DNA of 15,010 nucleotides from Thermoleophilia bacterium. Lineage in GTDB: Bacteria; Actinomycetota; Thermoleophilia; Gaiellales; Gaiellaceae. Below the pieces are notes generated by a model. That model was not told where the DNA came from, searched no databases, and worked only from the letters and a program-made list of their open reading frames with translations. This document shows, one piece after another, positions 11,500 to 15,010 of the stretch (positions are counted from its first letter, which is position 1; every line of letters begins with the position of its first letter). The position numbers were made by a program, and so were the translations under genes. The stretch covers positions 1 to 15,010 of the forward strand of contig JAERMP010000148.1 of NCBI GenBank assembly GCA_016844515.1, read 5' to 3'.

Positions 11500-13032
11500 T
11501 TGACTCAAGCTCCATCGCGGATCGGTTCCCCGCGACGACTCGCAATCGACATCCCTGCCGTCGTCAACCTCGTCGGGACGCTGGGGAAGTACCTTGGGCT
11601 CGCCGCACTCTTTCCCATCCCGTTCGCGCTCTGGTACGGCGAGACGCTCCTTCCCTTCCTCGTGGCAGGCGTCCTCACGAGCGGACTCGGGTTCGCCCTC
11701 GAGCGGCTGACGGCCGGCGCTGCCGGGCGCGTGGGCGTGCGGGAAGGCTTCCTCGTGGTAGCCCTGACCTGGCTGCTTGCGGCAGGCTTCGCGTCGATCC
11801 CGTACCTGTTCGAAGGGGGCGAGCAGCTCTCGAGCCCCCTGGATGCCTACTTCGAGGGGATGTCGGGATTCACCACCACCGGCGCCAGCGTCGTGACCGA
11901 CTTCGACGAGATCAACCGCTCACTCGGGATCTGGCGCCAGTTCTCGCAGTGGCTCGGCGGGATGGGAATCATCGTCCTCGCGATCGCGGTCCTGCCTCGC
12001 CTTCGCGTCGGCGGGCGGCAGATGATGGAGTCCGAGCTCCCCGGACCGGAGATCGCGCAGCTCTCCGAGCGTATTCGCTCGACGGCTCGCAAGCTCTGGG
12101 TCCTCTACGTCGGTCTCACGGTGCTTCAGACGCTCATGCTCGCCACCCTGGGGTGGGTCGGGATCGACGATGCGATGACCCCATATCAGGCGCTCGCTCA
12201 CGCGTTCTCGACGATGCCGACGGGCGGGTTCTCGACCCAACCTCGTTCGGCGGAAGCGTTCTCGGCGGAGGCGCAATGGATCCTGGCCTTGTTCATGCTC
12301 GTCGCCGGCGCCAACTTCGCGCTCATGTATCGCGGGATCGTGCGACGCCGACCGCACGTGTTCGCGCGCGACGAGGAGTTCCGGCTCTACATCGTGCTCG
12401 CTCTCGTCGCGTCGGCGGCGGTCACCGCGATGCTCTGGGGATACGGGATCGCCGAGGGCGAGGAGGCCGTTCGAACCGGGTTCTTCCAGACGGTCTCGAT
12501 CATGACGACCACGGGTATGGCGAGTGCCGACTTCGCGCGCTGGCCGGCGGTGCTCCTGCTCGCGCTCTTCGCCCTCATGTTCGTCGGAGGGTCAGCCGGA
12601 TCGACAGGTGGCTCGATCAAGGTCGTGCGTCACCTCTTGCTCGGGAAGGTGCTACGCCGTGAGATCGACCAGACGCTTAGTCCCGAGGTCGTCATGCCGA
12701 TCCGCTTGAACGGCGCGCCCGTGGACGAGCGCACGGTCCGGGCAATCGCTGCGTTCATCCTCCTCTACATCGGATTCTGGGCGATCGGCGCATCGGTCAT
12801 CGCCATCGACTCCGCCATCACCGGCGCGGGCCTGGGGACGCTCGATGCGCTCGCAGCCTCCGCCACGACTCTCGGCAACATCGGTCCTGCCTTCGGGACC
12901 GCCGGGCCCATGGGGTCCTTCGCAGAGCTGGGCGACGTCTCCAAGCTCACGATGATCGGGCTCATGTGGGCGGGCCGGCTCGAGATCGTCCCGGTCGCGG
13001 TGCTTCTGACACGCCACTACTGGCGGCTGTAA
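11500..13032 (+). CDS. trkH: Trk potassium transporter membrane subunit TrkH
   Basis: A 510-residue SKT-superfamily K+ transporter made of four membrane-pore-membrane repeats. The four selectivity-filter segments are all present, each with the key glycine: TTTGAS (125-130), MPTGGF (239-244), TTTGMA (336-341) and TLGNIGP (456-462). GGSAGSTGGSIKVVR (362-376) is the conserved loop after the third repeat that forms the intramembrane gate region. The protein ends shortly after the last helix, in TRHYWRL. The TTG start at 11500 is used because it lies one base past the trkA stop with GAGG about 9 nt upstream; the N-terminal 20 residues are not membrane-embedded, so a slightly later start cannot be excluded. 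It is complete and apparently functional, and pairs with the upstream TrkA. Confidence 0.95.
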   Translation: MTQAPSRIGSPRRLAIDIPAVVNLVGTLGKYLGLAALFPIPFALWYGETLLPFLVAGVLTSGLGFALERLTAGAAGRVGVREGFLVVALTWLLAAGFASIPYLFEGGEQLSSPLDAYFEGMSGFTTTGASVVTDFDEINRSLGIWRQFSQWLGGMGIIVLAIAVLPRLRVGGRQMMESELPGPEIAQLSERIRSTARKLWVLYVGLTVLQTLMLATLGWVGIDDAMTPYQALAHAFSTMPTGGFSTQPRSAEAFSAEAQWILALFMLVAGANFALMYRGIVRRRPHVFARDEEFRLYIVLALVASAAVTAMLWGYGIAEGEEAVRTGFFQTVSIMTTTGMASADFARWPAVLLLALFALMFVGGSAGSTGGSIKVVRHLLLGKVLRREIDQTLSPEVVMPIRLNGAPVDERTVRAIAAFILLYIGFWAIGASVIAIDSAITGAGLGTLDALAASATTLGNIGPAFGTAGPMGSFAELGDVSKLTMIGLMWAGRLEIVPVAVLLTRHYWRL

Positions 13033-13052
13033 CTCACCCGGGACGTCGCTCA

Positions 13053-13072
13053 GGGCGAGGCAAGCCTCGCCC
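13053..13072. terminator. Perfect palindrome (terminator or REP-like element) between convergent K+ genes
   Basis: GGGCGAGGC-AA-GCCTCGCCC is a 9-bp perfect inverted repeat located 20 nt after trkH and ending at the base before the stop codon of the CeoC-like gene. On the minus strand it reads GTAGGGGCGAGGCTTGC then the mirror arm. Its left arm recurs at the helicase stop (2244-2261). It probably terminates both convergent operons and may belong to a family of dispersed small palindromes. Confidence 0.75.
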
Positions 13073-13738
13073 CTACTTCGCGCCGAGAAGCGCGCGCCGG
13101 AGCTCGGGAACCGACCCCTTCGGGACGATCGCGAGGACTTGGTCGCCCGGGCGCATAACCGTGCTCGGCTCGACGAGCTCGGTTCGGCCTTGCCGGTACA
13201 CCGAGATGAGCCGGGAGCCTGTCGGGATCCCGAGTCCGCCTGCGCGCTTTCCGGCAGCAGGTGCGTTGGCCTCGATCTGTACCTCGGCGACGACGAGCCC
13301 CTCTTTCTGCAACTCGAGCAGGCGAACGAGACCATGCTCGGGCATCTCGTGCTCGACGAGCCCGAGGATGCTCGTGGTTGCGCATACCGTCTGCGTGATC
13401 CCGAGCAGGTCGAAGTGCTGCTGGTTGCGCGGGTTGTTCACACGTGCGATCGCCTTGCGGACGCCATACCCCTCTTTCGCGAGTTGGGAGATCACGAGGT
13501 TGTCCTCGTCGTCTCCCGTCACGGCGAGTAGGAGCTCCGGCGGCCGTCCGATTCCCGCGCGCTCGAGCACGCTGATCTCGGTCGCGTCGCCACGCATTGC
13601 GACCGGGCCGAACTCCTCCTCGAGGCGCGCAAATCGGTCGGGGCGCTGCTCGATGAGGGTCACCTCATGGCCCATCTCGAGCAGAGACCGGGTGACGTTC
13701 GAGCCGACCTTTCCTCCACCCGCGACGATCGCGTACAT
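13073..13738 (-). CDS. TrkA-type K+ regulatory protein with TrkA_N and TrkA_C (CeoC-like)
   Basis: A 221-residue single-RCK protein. The Rossmann loop GGGKVG (residues 7-12 in MYAIVAGGGKVGSNV) is followed by the acidic strand-two end LIEQRP, MRGDATEISVLERAGI and AVTGDDEDNLVI, typical of TrkA_N. The C-terminal part GGLGIPTGSRLISVYRQG and STVMRPGDQVLAIV is a TrkA_C ligand domain. ATG 13738 is chosen over upstream in-frame starts because it overlaps the preceding stop by one base (TGATG), and the glycine loop follows at normal distance. With the upstream TrkA_N-only gene it resembles the mycobacterial ceoB-ceoC pair, which regulates K+ transport. It probably forms a ring on the APC-USP transporter encoded first in the operon; TrkH is an alternative partner. 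Confidence 0.9.
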   Translation of the reverse strand: MYAIVAGGGKVGSNVTRSLLEMGHEVTLIEQRPDRFARLEEEFGPVAMRGDATEISVLERAGIGRPPELLLAVTGDDEDNLVISQLAKEGYGVRKAIARVNNPRNQQHFDLLGITQTVCATTSILGLVEHEMPEHGLVRLLELQKEGLVVAEVQIEANAPAAGKRAGGLGIPTGSRLISVYRQGRTELVEPSTVMRPGDQVLAIVPKGSVPELRRALLGAK

Positions 13739-14163
13739 CAGGACGTCGCGCTCTGCTGGTGAGTCGTCGCGCGCACGGTGTCGAGCAACACGGAAATCGC
13801 CGTCTGCGTCGGGCACACCGTCCGCATGCCTCGATCGGCATAGAACTTCGCCCTGGCGGGGTCGAGCACGCGGACGACGACCGTCGTGATCTCGTAGCGC
13901 TCCTGGAGCACCTGGCCGATGACCAGGTTCGTGTTGTCGCCGTTGGTCGCTACGACGGCCGCATCGGCTTCGGCGACGCCTGCGGTCTCGAGCACCGTCG
14001 TGTCCATCCCGTGCCCGATCACGAAGCCGCCGCGCCAGTCGGGCCCGAGCCGGACGAGCGCATCTTCGTTCTCGTCGACGACGACGACGTCCCAGCCGTC
14101 GGCGACGAGCCCCTTGGCCACAGCGGAGCCCACACGACCTGAACCGATTACGACTGCCTTCAC
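13738..14163 (-). CDS. TrkA_N-only K+ regulatory protein (CeoB-like)
   Basis: A 141-residue protein made of one Rossmann domain and no TrkA_C. MKAVVIGSGRVGSAVAKGL carries the GSGRVG loop (7-12), VVVVDENEDAL the acidic residue for the ribose, and VIGHGMDTTVLETAGVAEADAAVVATNGDNTNLV the rest of the nucleotide site. The tail after TVCPTQTAISVLLDTVRATT is short. It starts at GTG 14163, 11 nt after the permease-USP stop, and its TGA overlaps the next ATG by one base, so the three genes are one operon. The lack of a C-terminal domain matches the split arrangement where it pairs with a longer partner, here the next gene. Confidence 0.88.
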   Translation of the reverse strand: MKAVVIGSGRVGSAVAKGLVADGWDVVVVDENEDALVRLGPDWRGGFVIGHGMDTTVLETAGVAEADAAVVATNGDNTNLVIGQVLQERYEITTVVVRVLDPARAKFYADRGMRTVCPTQTAISVLLDTVRATTHQQSATS

Positions 14164-14174
14164 GGCGCGTCAGC

Positions 14175-15010
14175 CTACTCCTCGAAGACGCCGTCAGGGA
14201 ACGCTACGACGAGCACCTCGCACGGGGCGTTGCGAAGCACGAAATCGACAGTGGGCGAGAAGAAGCGCGACTGACGTCTCCAGCGAGGGGACGACCCGAG
14301 AACGATGAGGTCGACGCCCCGCTCTCTCGCCTCGTCCACGATGGCGTGCCCGATGGATCGCGCACGGACGACGTCGGTGCGCACTTCGACGCCGTGGTCC
14401 TCGCCGAGCGCGCGTGCCTCGTCGAGCGCTGCGTCGACCCGGGCGGCGACATCCGGAGGGAGCTCTCCCTCGAGGACGTAGCGGCGGGGCACGCGTACGA
14501 CGGTGATCGCCTCGATCTCGGCGCCGCGCTCCTTGGCGAGCGCGATCGCGGTCGCGACCATCTCCTCTCCGATGTCCCCGAGCTTGACGGGGACGAGGAT
14601 GCGCCCGAACTGAGCTCCGGGCGGAAGCTCCGCGACGGGCTCGACGTGCTCGAGCAGGCCGCGCTCCTGCGATCGTCGTACGAGGACAAAGACCACGAGC
14701 CCCGCAGCGAGCCACAGAGGCCCGGCGTATCGGGCGCCTTCGTGGGTCGCCATCGCCAGCACCCAGATCGCCGCCGTCAGCGGGGCACCGACGAGCGCCG
14801 GAAGCGGGATCGAGACGCCCCGGAACGAGATGTTCGGGCGCGCCCGAAACGGGCGCTCCAGCTCGGGCTCGCTCATGCGGAGGCGGATCACGGCGAGCTG
14901 AGCCGCCGTGAATGCGATGAGGACGCCGAACGAGTAGAGGCTCGCCAGGAACGTCGGATCCCCGCCCGCGACGATCTCGGTGAGCAAAATGAGGCCGATC
15001 GCGAGTCCCG
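14175..15010 (-). CDS. APC-family permease with C-terminal universal-stress (USP) domain, 5' end outside window
   Basis: The last 278 residues of a larger protein; the frame is open to the window edge, so the start is not seen. Four hydrophobic segments, presumably the last helices of an APC transporter, include FGVLIAFTAAQLAVIRLRM, PALVGAPLTAAIWVLAMA and PLWLAAGLVVFVLVRR. The motif ELERPFRARPN before the penultimate pair is common in amino-acid permease relatives. After a linker, FGRILVPVKLGDIGEEMVATAIALAKERGAEIEAITVV to VDFVLRNAPCEVLVV is a USP domain, and its G-2x-G-9x-G ATP motif is not clear. The permease-TrkA-TrkA order recalls Rv2690c-ceoB-ceoC of Mycobacterium tuberculosis (from memory, with a different orientation there). 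Like KimA of Bacillus, an APC-fold K+ importer with a USP-like domain, it may carry K+ and not amino acids; this is inference. Confidence 0.85.
   Translation of the reverse strand, partial: GLAIGLILLTEIVAGGDPTFLASLYSFGVLIAFTAAQLAVIRLRMSEPELERPFRARPNISFRGVSIPLPALVGAPLTAAIWVLAMATHEGARYAGPLWLAAGLVVFVLVRRSQERGLLEHVEPVAELPPGAQFGRILVPVKLGDIGEEMVATAIALAKERGAEIEAITVVRVPRRYVLEGELPPDVAARVDAALDEARALGEDHGVEVRTDVVRARSIGHAIVDEARERGVDLIVLGSSPRWRRQSRFFSPTVDFVLRNAPCEVLVVAFPDGVFEE

Noticed and set aside
13739..13816. N-terminal extension of the CeoC-like protein to 13816
   Set aside because: It would overlap the CeoB-like gene by some 80 bases, and the added residues precede the Rossmann loop without any similarity. 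The TGATG junction marks the start at 13738.
14833..14848. 16-bp palindrome TTCGGGCGCGCCCGAA in the permease gene
   Set aside because: It lies in coding sequence where GC-rich Arg/Ala/Pro codons give palindromes easily. There is no second copy and no promoter near it.
1..15010. CRISPR arrays, insertion sequences, prophage genes or defence systems
   Set aside because: I saw no regularly spaced repeats, transposase or integrase motifs, or nuclease/toxin pairs on either strand. The tRNA shows no partial copy elsewhere in the window that would mark an integrated element.

Overview
The window is GC-rich, tightly packed DNA with many GTG starts, TA-N3-T type -10 elements directly upstream of start codons, an Eis-type acetyltransferase, a creatininase-family amidohydrolase and an APC permease/TrkA/TrkA gene string. 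This combination suggests a high-GC actinobacterium. Several proteins resemble those of the Thermoleophilia/Gaiellales lineage, but that placement is from memory, not from a search. The sequence behaves like a metagenomic assembly: three genes carry frame breaks, two of them at short imperfect tandem duplications.

Layout. A tRNA-Val(GAC) on the minus strand (76-148) is divergent from a creatininase-family hydrolase (202-972). This converges on an Eis-like GNAT acetyltransferase (995-2218, minus), which follows a UvrD/PcrA helicase (2258-4449, minus) whose reading frame is broken by a 38-bp imperfect duplication. A VOC-fold protein (4504-4905, plus) overlaps, stop codon on stop codon, a cobalamin-type ABC importer operon on the minus strand: substrate-binding protein (6750-7711, frame broken by a 17-bp imperfect duplication), FecCD/BtuC permease (5681-6745) and ATPase (4902-5684). 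The operon is preceded by a cobalamin riboswitch (about 7746-7887). Divergent from it are a VanZ-like membrane protein, a degenerate HAD-like protein and a 72-residue helical protein (7918-9004). Two hairpins separate these from a glucose/sorbosone-dehydrogenase-like gene (9112-10114, minus) that appears to have lost an internal segment and its frame.

The right third is a potassium-transport neighbourhood. A two-unit TrkA (10173-11498) and TrkH (11500-13032) form a plus-strand operon. Converging on it across a perfect palindrome (13053-13072) is a minus-strand operon of an APC permease fused to a universal-stress domain (14175 to beyond the window end), a TrkA_N-only protein (13738-14163) and a TrkA_N/TrkA_C protein (13073-13738). 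The last three resemble the arrangement around ceoB/ceoC in mycobacteria.

How the parts work together. BtuF/BtuC/BtuD would import vitamin B12 or a related corrinoid, with the riboswitch adjusting supply to need. TrkH is the K+-conducting subunit gated by the nucleotide-binding TrkA, and the CeoB/CeoC-like pair probably regulates the APC-USP transporter. Nearly every first gene of a transcription unit has a TAnnnT hexamer 6-8 nt before its start codon, so leaderless mRNAs seem to be the default. A 17-bp sequence containing an AT-rich dyad occurs twice: in the 5' part of the btuF-like gene and against the putative promoter of the 72-residue protein. It is a candidate operator or dispersed repeat with no function I can assign.
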